The translations under genes and the position numbers were made by a program. The notes beneath the pieces were generated by a model, which saw nothing but the letters and a program-made list of their open reading frames with translations, was not told the origin of the DNA and ran no database searches. DNA of 64,000 nucleotides, from positions 558,001-622,000 of the forward strand of contig NZ_JAIUZY010000003.1 of NCBI RefSeq assembly GCF_020171625.1, read 5' to 3'. Shown in pieces: positions 1 through 8,948 of this stretch (within the stretch, counting starts at the first letter, position 1; every line of letters starts with the position of its first letter). Source of the DNA: Salipiger bermudensis. Its GTDB lineage: Bacteria > Pseudomonadota > Alphaproteobacteria > Rhodobacterales > Rhodobacteraceae.

Positions 1-222
1 CTCCTGCCACAGGGCCGTCGGCCCATCGGGCGTCGACAGATCGGCCTGAATGGCAATGGCCTCGCCCAGTTCGGAGGCCAGCGTCCGCGCGGCATCGCCG
101 CTGCGCGCATAGTGCAGCACCACGCGCGCCCCATCCTGCGAAAGCTGACGGGCGATGGCGCGACCGATGGAGCCGGTCGCGCCTGTCACCAGCACGCATC
201 TGCCCGACAGCGGCTTCGTCAT
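1..222 (-). CDS. SDR-family oxidoreductase, N-terminal part only
   Basis: The first 74 residues of a short-chain dehydrogenase; the rest lies beyond the left edge of the window. The start ATG is at 222 and overlaps the stop of the upstream aldehyde dehydrogenase by 4 bases (TCAT on the plus strand), so the two are translationally coupled. The glycine-rich NAD(P)-binding motif TGATGSIG is seen at about residues 14-21, preceded by the strand VLV. The catalytic Tyr/Lys is not in view, so the substrate cannot be judged. It is the last visible gene of the amino-acid catabolic operon that starts with aapJ. Confidence 0.8.
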   Translation of the reverse strand, partial: MTKPLSGRCVLVTGATGSIGRAIARQLSQDGARVVLHYARSGDAARTLASELGEAIAIQADLSTPDGPTALWQE

Positions 223-1691
223 TCCTTGATGTACCAGCCCCAGGGGCGATGCGCGTCCCAGGTCGTGATCTGCTTGGTCTCGAGGTAGTTGTTCAGACCC
301 CATTCCCCCAGTTCACGGCCGAAACCCGACTGCTTGTAGCCGCCCCAGGGCGCCTCGGTGAAGGTCGGCTGCGAGCAGTTGATCCAGACGATCCCGGCGC
401 GGAAGGCACGCGCGACACGCTCGGCCCGCTCAAGATCCTTGGACATGACCGCAGCGCCGAGGCCGAAGCGGGTGTCATTGGCGAGGCGGATGGCCTCGTC
501 CTCGCTCTTGAAGGGTTTCACGCAGACCACCGGGCCAAAGATCTCCTCGGTCCAGATCGTGGCATCCTCCGGCACGTCGGCGAAGATCGTCGGCTCGACA
601 TAGCAGCCGTCTTCGAGACCTGCGGGAATGCCGCCACCGGACACGAGACGCGCCTCGCGCTTGCCGGTTTCGATCCAGTCCAGCACCTTTTCCTGCTGGG
701 ACTTGCTGACCAGCGGCCCAAGCAGGACGCCCTCGTCAAGCCCGTGCCCGATCTTGATCTTGCGAGCCTCTGCCACCAGCCGCTCCATCACCGCCTCATA
801 AGCGCTGTCCTCGATCAGCACGCGGGATGTGGCGGAACAGACCTCGCCCTGGTTCCAGAAGATGCCGAAGAGGATCCACTCCACCGCTTCCTCGACCGGG
901 GTATCGGCGAAGACGACCAGCGGGGACTTTCCGCCCAGCTCCAGCGACACCGCCTTGATGTCGCGGGCGGCGGTGGCCATGATCCGCGATCCGGTCGGCA
1001 CAGAGCCGGTAAACGCCAGCTTGTCCACGAGCGGATGCTCGGTCAGCGGCTGCCCGGCTTCGGGGCCAAAGCCCGTGACGATGTTCAGCACGCCCGCCGG
1101 CAGGCCGGCCTCATTGGCGATCTCGCCCAGTTCCAGCGCCGTGACCGAGGTCAGCTCCGACGGCTTCAGGACCATGCAGCAGCCCGCCGCCAGCGCCGGG
1201 GCCACCTTCCACGAGGCCATCAGCAGCGGAAAGTTCCACGGGATGATCGCCCCGGCCACGCCGATGGGTTCCTTCACCGCCTTGGAGGTGAAGCCCTCCA
1301 TGCCCAGCGGCACGTTCTGCTCGTGACCGTCGAGCCCCTCGGCCAGGTCGGCGTAGAAGTGGAACACCCCGGCGGTGTCCTCGATGTCCCAGACCGCTTC
1401 GGGCAGCGGCTTGCCGTTGTCCTGCACCTCGATCCGGGCCAGCGCATCGGTGCGTGCGGCGATCAGGTCGCCCATCCTGCGCAGGCAGGCGGCGCGCTCG
1501 GCGCCGCTCATGCGCGTCCACGGCCCTTCGTCAAAGGCGCGGCGGGCGGCCTTGACCGCCTTGTCGATATCCTCTGCACCGCCGCGCGGCACCTGGTGGA
1601 ACACCGAATTGTTCGACGGATCGACCGCATCGAAGGTCTTGCCGCCGGTCGGCGCGACATAGGCGCCGTCGATGAAAATCTGGGTCTTCAT
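219..1691 (-). CDS. NAD(P)-dependent aldehyde dehydrogenase, betaine-aldehyde-dehydrogenase-like
   Basis: Oxidises an aldehyde to the acid with NAD(P)+. The 490-residue protein has the normal ALDH length. It shows the catalytic Cys (about 285, in GEVCSATSR), the general-base Glu (about 251, in LELGGKSP) and the oxyanion Asn in PWNFPL (about 153). The C-terminal part, with TEAPWGGYKQSGFGRE, resembles the betaine-aldehyde class. I chose the ATG at 1691 because GAGG lies about 7 bases upstream; a GTG at 1703 would overlap the SDR stop but has no better site. In this operon it could oxidise a semialdehyde made after the DadA-like and DapA-like steps, for example alpha-ketoglutarate semialdehyde; that is inference. 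Family certain, substrate unknown. Confidence 0.9.
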   Translation of the reverse strand: MKTQIFIDGAYVAPTGGKTFDAVDPSNNSVFHQVPRGGAEDIDKAVKAARRAFDEGPWTRMSGAERAACLRRMGDLIAARTDALARIEVQDNGKPLPEAVWDIEDTAGVFHFYADLAEGLDGHEQNVPLGMEGFTSKAVKEPIGVAGAIIPWNFPLLMASWKVAPALAAGCCMVLKPSELTSVTALELGEIANEAGLPAGVLNIVTGFGPEAGQPLTEHPLVDKLAFTGSVPTGSRIMATAARDIKAVSLELGGKSPLVVFADTPVEEAVEWILFGIFWNQGEVCSATSRVLIEDSAYEAVMERLVAEARKIKIGHGLDEGVLLGPLVSKSQQEKVLDWIETGKREARLVSGGGIPAGLEDGCYVEPTIFADVPEDATIWTEEIFGPVVCVKPFKSEDEAIRLANDTRFGLGAAVMSKDLERAERVARAFRAGIVWINCSQPTFTEAPWGGYKQSGFGRELGEWGLNNYLETKQITTWDAHRPWGWYIKE

Positions 1692-1699
1692 GGGAAACC

Positions 1700-2401
1700 T
1701 CACATGTGCCGGGTCACGCCGCCATCGACGCGCAGGGATTGGCCGGTGATGTAGCTGCTGTCATCGGTGAGCAGGAAGGCCGCGACCTTGCCCTGCTCCT
1801 CGGCCCGGGCAAGGCGGCCCAGGGCCGACATGTCGGCGTATTTCTGCGGCAGGTCGAGACTGTCGGTAAAGCCGGGCAGCAGGCAGTTCATGCGGATGTT
1901 GGCCGGGCCGTAGCGATCGGAATAGAGCTTGGTGAAGGACGACACACCGGCGCGGTAGACCGAGGAGGTCGGAAAGATCAGCGACGGCTCGAACGCGGAG
2001 AAGGTGGTGATGTTCACGATCGACCCGCCGCCCTGCGCCTCCATCACCGGCGTCAGCAGCTTGGCCATGCGCAGGACCGGCTTGATCACCATCTCGTTGG
2101 CGCGGTCCCAATCCTCTTCGGCGATGTCGAGCAGGTCGCCCTTGGGCGGGCCGCCCACGTGGATCAGGCAGGCATCGATGCGGCCATAGGTGGACATCGC
2201 CAGATCGAACACCGCCTGCGTATCCGCCGCCGTCTCGGCGCGACCACGGTGGGCGACAGCGCCCAGTTCGGCGGCCAGGGTCTCGCAGCTCTCCGACGGC
2301 GACATCAGCGTCAGCTTGTAGCCGCGCGCGTGCATTTCACGGGCTGTCGCGGCGCCCATGCCGCTGCCGCCGCCGATGATGAGGCATGTTTTCTCGGTCA
2401 T
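1700..2401 (-). CDS. atypical SDR-family protein lacking the usual catalytic lysine
   Basis: A 233-residue Rossmann protein. The nucleotide-binding glycines read GGGSGMG (residues 10-16), and the C-terminal INGQ-like segment (SYITGQSLRVDGG) is typical of classical SDRs. The active-site segment reads VYRAGVSSFTK, so the Tyr is present but the Lys normally four residues later is Val. The preceding Ser region (NITTFSAF) is also shifted. It may have lost oxidoreductase activity, use other residues, or be a specialised subfamily. It lies between the FAD oxidoreductase and the aldehyde dehydrogenase on the same strand and is probably co-transcribed. Role in the pathway unknown. Confidence 0.85.
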   Translation of the reverse strand: MTEKTCLIIGGGSGMGAATAREMHARGYKLTLMSPSESCETLAAELGAVAHRGRAETAADTQAVFDLAMSTYGRIDACLIHVGGPPKGDLLDIAEEDWDRANEMVIKPVLRMAKLLTPVMEAQGGGSIVNITTFSAFEPSLIFPTSSVYRAGVSSFTKLYSDRYGPANIRMNCLLPGFTDSLDLPQKYADMSALGRLARAEEQGKVAAFLLTDDSSYITGQSLRVDGGVTRHM

Positions 2402-2411
2402 AGCGCTCTCC

Positions 2412-3650
2412 TTAGAAACGATTGATACGATAGGGATGCAGATCGAGCTCGGGCCGGTCGCCCGCGATCAGCTGCCCCATGAGTTTTGCCGTCGTCGCGG
2501 CATAGGTCAGACCCAGATGGCCGTGCCCCGTGGCGTAGAAGACGCCCGGCGTTTTGGCGCTGGCGGACATCACGGGAACGGTGTCGGCCATGGCCGGGCG
2601 GTGCCCCATCCACTCGGTGCTGTTCTTGACCCGCAGTCCGGGCAGCGCCTCTTTCGCGCGGCGCACGGTGATCTTCGAGCGCCGCCAGTCGGGCGGCGTG
2701 TCGAGGCCCGCCATCTCCACGGTGCCGCCGATGCGCAGGCCGCCCGCCGTCGGTGAGACCATGAACGCCTTGGCAGGCCAGATGATCGAATGATTCAGGC
2801 TGACGCCCGGGTCCATGATCTGCGTGTGGTAGCCGCGCTCGGTTTCCAGCGGGATCGGCTCTCCCAGCTGCTTCGCCATGCGCGCGGTAAACGCCCCCGC
2901 GGCCAGCACGGCCTCCTGACACTCGAGCCGCCGACCATCCGCCAGCCGCACGGCCTCAATCCGATCGGAGCGGTCAAAGCCCACGACCGCGGCGCGCTCG
3001 ACTTTGCCGCCCGCCGCCTCGAACCTCGCGACCAGTTCGGTCACGATGCGGAACGGATCGCGCACGGTGCGGTTGTCGGGCAGCAGCAGCGCCTTGGTGA
3101 TCCGCCCGTCGATCTCGGGTTCCAGATCGTGCAACTGGTTGTGCCCGAGCACCTCGTAGTCAAAGCCGAACCGGTCGAGCATCTCGATCCGCTCGCGATC
3201 CGCCGCGAACTCGGTCTCGTCGGCATAAAGCGAGAGGCAGCCGGTGTCGGACAGGTGATCCGACAGGCCCAGGTCGCGCAGCATCTCCTGCGTGTCCGCC
3301 AGGGCCCGCGAACACAGCGCCGCGCCCTGCGCTTCCAGCTCGCGCAACTTCGACGGGCGCGAGGCCAGAAGGAAGCGCCAGAACCACGGGATCAGGCGCG
3401 GCATATGCGCCGGGCGCACGCAGATCGGCCCTTCGGGATCCAGCAGCCAGCCGGGGATCTGCCGCCAGACGGAAGGGCGCGAGGCCGGCATGAACTCGGT
3501 CACGGCGATCGACGCCATGTTGCCATAGCTGGCGCCGCGCCCCGGCGCCTCCCGGTCGATCAGGATCACGCGGCGTCCGCGCCGCTGAAGCTCCAAAGCT
3601 ATGGCCGCGCCGATGACGCCGGCGCCGATCACGAGTGTGGGTTTGGTCAT
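2412..3650 (-). CDS. FAD-dependent D-amino-acid-dehydrogenase-like oxidoreductase (DAO/DadA family)
   Basis: A 412-residue flavoprotein that probably oxidises an amine or D-amino acid to the imine/keto acid and passes electrons to the membrane quinone pool. The N-terminus has the FAD dinucleotide-binding motif VIGAGVIGAAIALELQRRG (residues 7-25), and the C-terminal WMGHRPAMADTVPVMSAS resembles the DadA flavin-contact segment. The start is the ATG at 3650; an upstream in-frame extension of 45 codons overlaps the DapA-family gene and shows no family signal. Its position next to a DapA-family lyase recalls cis-4-hydroxy-D-proline dehydrogenase loci, but the sequence does not fix the substrate. 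Confidence 0.88.
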   Translation of the reverse strand: MTKPTLVIGAGVIGAAIALELQRRGRRVILIDREAPGRGASYGNMASIAVTEFMPASRPSVWRQIPGWLLDPEGPICVRPAHMPRLIPWFWRFLLASRPSKLRELEAQGAALCSRALADTQEMLRDLGLSDHLSDTGCLSLYADETEFAADRERIEMLDRFGFDYEVLGHNQLHDLEPEIDGRITKALLLPDNRTVRDPFRIVTELVARFEAAGGKVERAAVVGFDRSDRIEAVRLADGRRLECQEAVLAAGAFTARMAKQLGEPIPLETERGYHTQIMDPGVSLNHSIIWPAKAFMVSPTAGGLRIGGTVEMAGLDTPPDWRRSKITVRRAKEALPGLRVKNSTEWMGHRPAMADTVPVMSASAKTPGVFYATGHGHLGLTYAATTAKLMGQLIAGDRPELDLHPYRINRF

Positions 3651-3703
3651 GGTCGACCCCTTGAGGACTGTGGGGCGCGAAACGCCGCGCCCCCCGAAGG
3701 TGC

Positions 3704-4594
3704 TCACATGGCGAGGATGGGCGCCATCGCCTCCTTGAACTCGGCCTTCTCGGCCTCGGTCAGCGGGCCGAGCGGCGCGCGGCATTCGCCCACGGGCATG
3801 CCCTGAAGCTCGGCGCCGTACTTGATCTTTTGCACGAATTTGCCGGATTCGAGGATGTTCATGGCGCGGTAGAGCTTCGTCATCAGCGCCTTCGCGGCCA
3901 CCAGATCACCGGCCTTGTAGAGGCGATCCAGCTCGCAGCAGGCCTTGGCCATGCAGTTGGACGGACCGCAGATCCAGGATTCCGCGCCCCAGAACATGAA
4001 GTCCAGCGCGATGTCATCCGAGCCTGAGATCAGCTGAATCTTGCCCTCGTAGCGCGACATGATGTCGATGGCGCGTTGCAGAACGCCGGAGGATTCCTTG
4101 ATCCCGATGACACGCGGGTTGTCGGCGAAGTGATCCATCAGCTCGAACGAGATGTCGTCGCCGTCCTTCGCCGGGTAGCTGTAGAGCACGAGGTTCACGT
4201 CGACCTCGGCCAGCACCGTCTCGTAGTGCTTGATCAGCTCGTCCTGCGTCGGGCGGGTGTAGAAGGGCGGCGCGAGCAGCACGTTGTCATAGCCGATCTC
4301 CTTGGCCATCGCGGTCTGCTCGATCACCTCGCGCGTGGCGGGCGCGTTGGTGCCCGCGATCAGGATCTCGTCGTCATTGGCGAAGTCCTTGACGAATTGC
4401 AGAACCGCGCGGCGCTCTTCGGTGGTCTGGCTGAAATATTCCCCGGTGGAGCCGTTGGGCACCCAGCCGGTAACGCCGCTGTCGCGGAAATGGGTCAGCA
4501 GCTTGCCGAACGCGTCGAAGTCGATCTTGTTGTCAGCATCGAAGGGCGTGACCAGTGCAGGCATGACGCCCGAGAGTTTGACGTTGTAGCTCAT
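3704..4594 (-). CDS. DapA/N-acetylneuraminate-lyase family aldolase or deaminase
   Basis: A 296-residue class I aldolase-type (beta/alpha)8 barrel. The Schiff-base lysine is K166 in GIKESSG, the catalytic tyrosine is Y138 in LYSYP, and the pyruvate-carboxylate loop is GSTGE (48-52). The real DapA of lysine synthesis is unlikely here: the gene sits between an amino-acid transporter and a DadA-like oxidase. Known catabolic relatives include 1-pyrroline-4-hydroxy-2-carboxylate deaminase of hydroxyproline breakdown and several keto-acid aldolases. The GSTGE loop is that of aldolase members rather than of the hydroxyproline deaminases I can recall, so the exact reaction is open. Confidence 0.87.
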   Translation of the reverse strand: MSYNVKLSGVMPALVTPFDADNKIDFDAFGKLLTHFRDSGVTGWVPNGSTGEYFSQTTEERRAVLQFVKDFANDDEILIAGTNAPATREVIEQTAMAKEIGYDNVLLAPPFYTRPTQDELIKHYETVLAEVDVNLVLYSYPAKDGDDISFELMDHFADNPRVIGIKESSGVLQRAIDIMSRYEGKIQLISGSDDIALDFMFWGAESWICGPSNCMAKACCELDRLYKAGDLVAAKALMTKLYRAMNILESGKFVQKIKYGAELQGMPVGECRAPLGPLTEAEKAEFKEAMAPILAM

Positions 4595-4682
4595 GGAGTT
4601 GTCCTTTTCTTGGCAGGAAGGTCGCCGCGCCGTTCGACAGTCCGGAAGGCGTTGCCCGGGCGCAGGTGGTTGGTGTTCCGGG

Positions 4683-5423
4683 TCAGTGACCGACGATCTG
4701 GCTCAGGAAGGCCTTGGTGCGGTCGTTCTGCGGGTTGTCGAAGAACTGGTCGGGCGGGCCCTGCTCGATGATCCGCCCCTCGGCCATGAAGATCACCCGG
4801 TCCGCGACCCGCCGCGCAAAGCCCATCTCGTGGGTCACGCAGACCATCGTCATGCCTTCCTCGGCGAGGCCCACCATCACGTCGAGCACCTCGGAGATCA
4901 TCTCGGGATCCAGCGCCGAGGTCGGCTCGTCGAACAACATGATCTGCGGCGACATGCACAGCGCCCGGGCAATCGCCACGCGCTGCTGCTGGCCGCCCGA
5001 CAATTCGCCGGGGTACTTGTGCGCCTGCTCGGGGATCTTCACCCGCTCGAGCAGGCGCATGGCGGTCTTTTCCGCCTCGGCCCGGTTCAGGCGACCGGAC
5101 AGAACGGGCGCCAGCGTGCAGTTTTCCAGCACCGTCATGTGGGGGAACAGGTTGAAGTTCTGGAACACCATGCCCGCATCGCGGCGGATTTCGTCGATAT
5201 GATCGAGATTGTCGTCCAGCGGCGTGCCGTTGACCTCGATCTCCCCGGCCTGATGCTCCTCCAGCCGGTTGATGCAGCGGATCAGCGTCGACTTGCCAGA
5301 GCCCGAGGGGCCGCAGATCACCACCTTTTCGCCGCGGGCGATTTCGAGATCCACGTCGTGCAGCGCGTGGAAGGTGCCATAGAACTTGTTCATGGCAGAG
5401 ATACGGATGGCGGGTTCGCTCAT
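4683..5423 (-). CDS. aapP: polar amino-acid ABC transporter ATP-binding protein (AapP/GlnQ type)
   Basis: The 246-residue ATPase of the importer. Visible motifs are Walker [10 protein letters not shown], the signature [15 protein letters not shown], Walker [15 protein letters not shown] and the switch histidine in CVTHEMGFA, all in the usual order and length for the PAAT family. The start ATG at 5423 gives MSEPAIRI; a much longer reading in this frame runs back through the permease in the wrong frame and is not real. It lies 11 bases after the upstream permease gene and is the last transporter gene before the enzymes. Confidence 0.94.
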   Translation of the reverse strand: MSEPAIRISAMNKFYGTFHALHDVDLEIARGEKVVICGPSGSGKSTLIRCINRLEEHQAGEIEVNGTPLDDNLDHIDEIRRDAGMVFQNFNLFPHMTVLENCTLAPVLSGRLNRAEAEKTAMRLLERVKIPEQAHKYPGELSGGQQQRVAIARALCMSPQIMLFDEPTSALDPEMISEVLDVMVGLAEEGMTMVCVTHEMGFARRVADRVIFMAEGRIIEQGPPDQFFDNPQNDRTKAFLSQIVGH

Positions 5424-5434
5424 TTCAGGGCTCC

Positions 5435-6520
5435 TCAGCGGGTCCCGACGCGCAGGCGGCGCTCGAGATAGGCGCCGTAGCGCGACAGGGAAAAGACGAA
5501 GACGAAGAAGATCAGCCCGACGAAGACGTACATCTCGATGGTGGCGAAGTTCCACTCGGCGGTGCCGGAGGCCGCCCGGCCCGACGCCATCACATCGAAG
5601 AAGCCGATGATCGTGACCAGCGAGGTTTCCTTGAAGGTGATGACGATCTGATTGATCGTCGGAGGCAGGGCGTTGCGGAAAGCCTGCGGCAGGATGATGT
5701 AGCCGATGCGCTGCCAGTAGGTCATGCCGAGCGCCTTGGCGGCCTCTTCCTGCCCGTTGGGCAGGGCCTGCATCCCGCCCCGGATGATCTCGGCCTGGTA
5801 GCAGGCAAAAAACAGCGCGTAGCCTGCGATGACCCGGTAGAGCTTGTCCCCGATGGCCCAGCCCGGCAGCACGAAGGGCAGGACGATGGCAAAGGTGAAC
5901 ATGATCGACAGCAGCGGCAGCGAGCGGATCGTGTCGATCACCAGCGCCATGGTGTTCGCGATCCACGGCAGCTCGGACCGGCGCAGCAGGGCGAAGACGA
6001 TCGCCAGCGGCATCCCCAGCAGGACCACGGCGGCAAAGATGAACACCGTGAGCGCAAGACCGCCCCAGTTCTGCTCGGTCACCTCGGGCAGGCCGAACAG
6101 GCCGCCGCGCATCAGGATATAGAAGGCGGCGAAGCCTGCGACCCACAGCACCGGCAGCCGGCGCGGCGACCAGAACCACGGCACGCAGGACAGGATCGCC
6201 ACGATCACCATGATCGCGCAGGCCAGCCCCGAGCGCCATTGCTCCTCGAACGGATAGAGACCGAACAGCACGATGCGCCAGCGGGCCGACACGACGGACC
6301 AGCAGGCCCCGCCATGCATGTTCTCGCGGCAGACATCGCCCTGCCCTGCGCCGAAGGTCGCGTTGACCAGCGCCCAGTTGACCAGGGACCACCCCAGCCA
6401 GATCGCAATCGCTGCGAAGACGAGGCTGACGATGGTATCGCGCCGGGTGGAGAAGTACCGGCCCTTGATGGCCTCCGCAAACGACGGCTGCGGGACGGAG
6501 GCGGGGATCACGTGGGTCAT
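5435..6520 (-). CDS. aapM: amino-acid ABC transporter permease (AapM type)
   Basis: A 361-residue inner-membrane permease with several hydrophobic segments and the EAA loop that contacts the ATPase ([30 protein letters not shown] region, shown here by its conserved A-x3-G and LPQA). The long N-terminal part before the permease core is characteristic of the AapQ/AapM pair as opposed to short HisM-type permeases. The start ATG is at 6520, a few bases after the stop of the partner permease at 6525. It pairs with the 388-residue permease to form the translocation pore for an L-amino acid or similar solute. Confidence 0.92.
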   Translation of the reverse strand: MTHVIPASVPQPSFAEAIKGRYFSTRRDTIVSLVFAAIAIWLGWSLVNWALVNATFGAGQGDVCRENMHGGACWSVVSARWRIVLFGLYPFEEQWRSGLACAIMVIVAILSCVPWFWSPRRLPVLWVAGFAAFYILMRGGLFGLPEVTEQNWGGLALTVFIFAAVVLLGMPLAIVFALLRRSELPWIANTMALVIDTIRSLPLLSIMFTFAIVLPFVLPGWAIGDKLYRVIAGYALFFACYQAEIIRGGMQALPNGQEEAAKALGMTYWQRIGYIILPQAFRNALPPTINQIVITFKETSLVTIIGFFDVMASGRAASGTAEWNFATIEMYVFVGLIFFVFVFSLSRYGAYLERRLRVGTR

Positions 6521-6524
6521 GCGC

Positions 6525-7691
6525 TCAGATCCTCAGCTGGGTGCCCTTGAGCTTGATCGCGTCGTTCACGCGATTGAGCACAAAGGAAATCGTGTAGTTG
6601 ATGGCCAAAAACCCACCCATCAGGATCGCGATCAGCTCAAGGGTCTGGCCGCTCTGGTTGATGGCGGTGGAGATCACCATGAAGAAATCGGTGAAGCTGA
6701 TGGCGATGCCGATCGTGGTCGCTTTGAACAGCCAGACGTACTGGTTGATCAGCGTCGGCATGACGATCCGAAGGGCCAGCGGCATGCGGATGCGGCTGAA
6801 GATCTGCCAAGACGTCAGGCCCAGTGCGTGCCCGGCCTCGGTCTGGCCGCGCGGCACGGCGTTGAAGCCAGCGCGCACGATCTCGGCGATATAGGCGGCC
6901 CCGTAGATGGCGATGGCAATCACGCAGGCCATGAGTTCCGGTGAGACGCGGATGCCTTCCTTGTAGTTCAGGCCTCTTTGCTCCGGGATGTTGGCCAGCG
7001 GCGTGTCGGGGATGCGGCCAAGCCACAGGCACAGCACGGCGGCGACCCCGGCGACGGCCCACAGCAGCAGGCGCTCCTTGCGCGCCTGCGCCGCCGGGAC
7101 CCTGGACCAGCGTCCGTTGCGCAGCCAGAGGAGCGCGGCCAAGGCCGCCGCAAGACCGCAGACCGCGAGGACCACGGACCCGCCGGTCACGTTCAGACCC
7201 GGCAGGTAGATGCCGCGCCCGGTAAAGGCGAAGACCCCCAGAACGGGTGCGGTATCGCGCGGGGCGGGCAAGCCCAGCAGCACCGTGTACCAGAAGAGTA
7301 GTTGCAGGATCAGCGGCACGTTCCGGAACACCTCGACGAAGCAGGTGCCCATCAGCTCGGCCATGCCGTTGCCGGATGTCCGCATCACGCCGACGGCGAT
7401 CCCCACCACGGTGGCGACCGGCAGGGCCAGCGCGCCGAGGAAGAGCGAGTTGAGGATGCCGACGAGGATGGCCTTCCAGTAGGGTGACGAGGTCGAATAC
7501 TCGATCAGCGAAAAGCTGATGCGCCAGCCTGTCGAGCGCTCCAGAAAACCGAAGCCGGACGTCATGCCCTGCGCGTCGAGGTTCGCCTTGCCGACCACGA
7601 CGAAGGCGATCACTACCGCGACGATCGCTCCCACGAAAGCCACCTGATAGCCTGTATCGCGGACACGCTTGTCCTTCAGGAAAGACGCCAT
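6525..7691 (-). CDS. aapQ: amino-acid ABC transporter permease (AapQ type)
   Basis: A 388-residue permease. The start at the ATG 7691 (MASFLKDKR) is supported by GAGG about 9 bases upstream; a 9-codon longer reading is possible. It shows an N-terminal membrane helix, a central non-cytoplasmic insertion and the C-terminal BPD permease domain with an EAA loop (TEAGHALGLTSWQIFSRIRMP). Size and insertion match AapQ/BztB. It forms the membrane channel together with the downstream 361-residue protein. Confidence 0.92.
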   Translation of the reverse strand: MASFLKDKRVRDTGYQVAFVGAIVAVVIAFVVVGKANLDAQGMTSGFGFLERSTGWRISFSLIEYSTSSPYWKAILVGILNSLFLGALALPVATVVGIAVGVMRTSGNGMAELMGTCFVEVFRNVPLILQLLFWYTVLLGLPAPRDTAPVLGVFAFTGRGIYLPGLNVTGGSVVLAVCGLAAALAALLWLRNGRWSRVPAAQARKERLLLWAVAGVAAVLCLWLGRIPDTPLANIPEQRGLNYKEGIRVSPELMACVIAIAIYGAAYIAEIVRAGFNAVPRGQTEAGHALGLTSWQIFSRIRMPLALRIVMPTLINQYVWLFKATTIGIAISFTDFFMVISTAINQSGQTLELIAILMGGFLAINYTISFVLNRVNDAIKLKGTQLRI

Positions 7692-7778
7692 TGTGCTTTT
7701 CCTCGACTGGTTTCGCATGGGAAGGGGTCAATGTGTCGTCCCGGCCGGGACGGGGTGCGGCCGGGACGCGGGGCGTGT

Positions 7779-8816
7779 TCAGTCCACGATGAAGGGGTAG
7801 AAGACGCCGCCGTCGTTATAGAGCGCGTTGATGCCGCGCGGCAGGTCGTAGGGCGAGCCGGAGCCGATGTTGCGATCGTAGATTTCGGCCATGTTGCCGA
7901 CCTCCTTTATCATGTTGTAGGCCCACTCGTTGTCCAGCCCGAGGCGATCGCCGTAACCCGGCGTGTTGCCGAGGAACTTGGCGATGGTCTCAGACGGCGG
8001 GTTTTCCTTGAACTCGTCGATGTTCTCCGAGGTGATGCCTTCCATCTCGGCGAACCACAGCGAGGACAGCATCCAGTTCTGCACGTCGAGCCAGTCCGCG
8101 TCGCCCTCGGGCACGATGATGCCCTCGGCTTCGAGCGCGATGACGTCGGGCAGGATCACGTGGTTGTCGGCGCCGTCCGGCGCATCGACCCGGCCCGCGG
8201 CAAGGCTCGGCGCCCATTCTACCAGCGCGTCGCAGCGGCCTTCGTAATAGGCGTTCCGCAGTTCGTCGCCGTTCTCGAAGGTCAGCAGTTCGGCTTCGAT
8301 GTCCTTGGTTTCGAGGTAGGTGGCGGTGGCGCGCTCGGTGGAGGTCCCGGCGCCGACGCAGAGCGTGCCGCCATCGAGGTCGGCGACGCTCTCCGCGCCC
8401 AGATCCGCCTTCGACATCGCCTGGAAGGCGCCGATGAAATACGGGGTCGAGTAGGCGAGGTTGAGCTCGGTATCGCGGCTTTGCGTCCAGCCCGACACCT
8501 TGATGACGACGTCGATATCGCCCGATTGCAGGGCCGGCCAGCGCTGCGCCCAGCTGATCGGAACGATTTCGAGGTGGCCGTCGGACTGACCGAACAGACC
8601 TGCGCTCAGGGCGCGGCAGAGATCGATGTCGACGCCCTTCCAGGTCCCCTGGTCGTCCACTTCGGCAAAGCCGAGGAAAGAGCCGTTGTGACCCGAACAC
8701 AAGAGAGAACCGCGTTCCAGAACCGTGTTCAGACGGCTGCCTTCCGCGACCTGAGCATGAGCAGAAACGCCGGTCAGCATGGTCGTGGCCATCAGGCCCA
8801 GTGCAAATTTTCTCAT
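7779..8816 (-). CDS. aapJ: periplasmic amino-acid-binding protein (AapJ type)
   Basis: A 345-residue exported solute-binding protein that delivers its ligand to the AapQMP complex. A Sec signal peptide is visible (MRKFALGLMATTMLTGVSAHA, cut after AHA), then LNTVLERGSLLCSGHNGSFLGFAEVD, a family-3 binding-protein start. The ATG at 8816 is preceded by AGGGA. It is the first gene of the operon, and the spacer to the aapQ start (about 87 bases) allows separate expression control. The AapJ family binds many L-amino acids; the neighbouring enzymes suggest a proline-like or other uncommon amino acid here. Confidence 0.92.
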   Translation of the reverse strand: MRKFALGLMATTMLTGVSAHAQVAEGSRLNTVLERGSLLCSGHNGSFLGFAEVDDQGTWKGVDIDLCRALSAGLFGQSDGHLEIVPISWAQRWPALQSGDIDVVIKVSGWTQSRDTELNLAYSTPYFIGAFQAMSKADLGAESVADLDGGTLCVGAGTSTERATATYLETKDIEAELLTFENGDELRNAYYEGRCDALVEWAPSLAAGRVDAPDGADNHVILPDVIALEAEGIIVPEGDADWLDVQNWMLSSLWFAEMEGITSENIDEFKENPPSETIAKFLGNTPGYGDRLGLDNEWAYNMIKEVGNMAEIYDRNIGSGSPYDLPRGINALYNDGGVFYPFIVD

Positions 8817-8830
8817 ATTGTTTTCCCTGT

Positions 8831-8876
8831 TGTCGACATAATGTCTGCACGGAAGCTTGTCGCCACGCTGTCGACA
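8831..8876. promoter_or_regulatory. paired TGTCGACA palindromes, likely GntR operators
   Basis: Two identical 8-bp palindromes, TGTCGACA, occur at 8831-8838 and 8869-8876, with centres 38 bases apart. Both read ATGTCGACA on the minus strand. They lie in the gap between aapJ and the divergent GntR/FCD regulator. GntR/FCD proteins bind short palindromes of this kind, so autoregulation and control of the operon by the neighbouring regulator is a reasonable inference. The left copy lies just above the aapJ ribosome-binding site. Confidence 0.6.
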
Positions 8877-8948
8877 TGTCAATACTTTTGAACTGGGATC
8901 AGCGCAGCGCTACAGCGATGCTGAAAATCGAGCTAAGGACCGGGATTC

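Noticed and set aside
3704-4594. DapA-family gene as lysine-biosynthetic dapA
   Set aside because: It sits inside a transporter-led catabolic operon under a GntR regulator, not with lysine or cell-wall genes.
4683-6392. 569-residue reading that would fuse an ATPase to an upstream segment
   Set aside because: The upstream part is the out-of-frame shadow of the permease gene; the ATPase has its own ATG at 5423.
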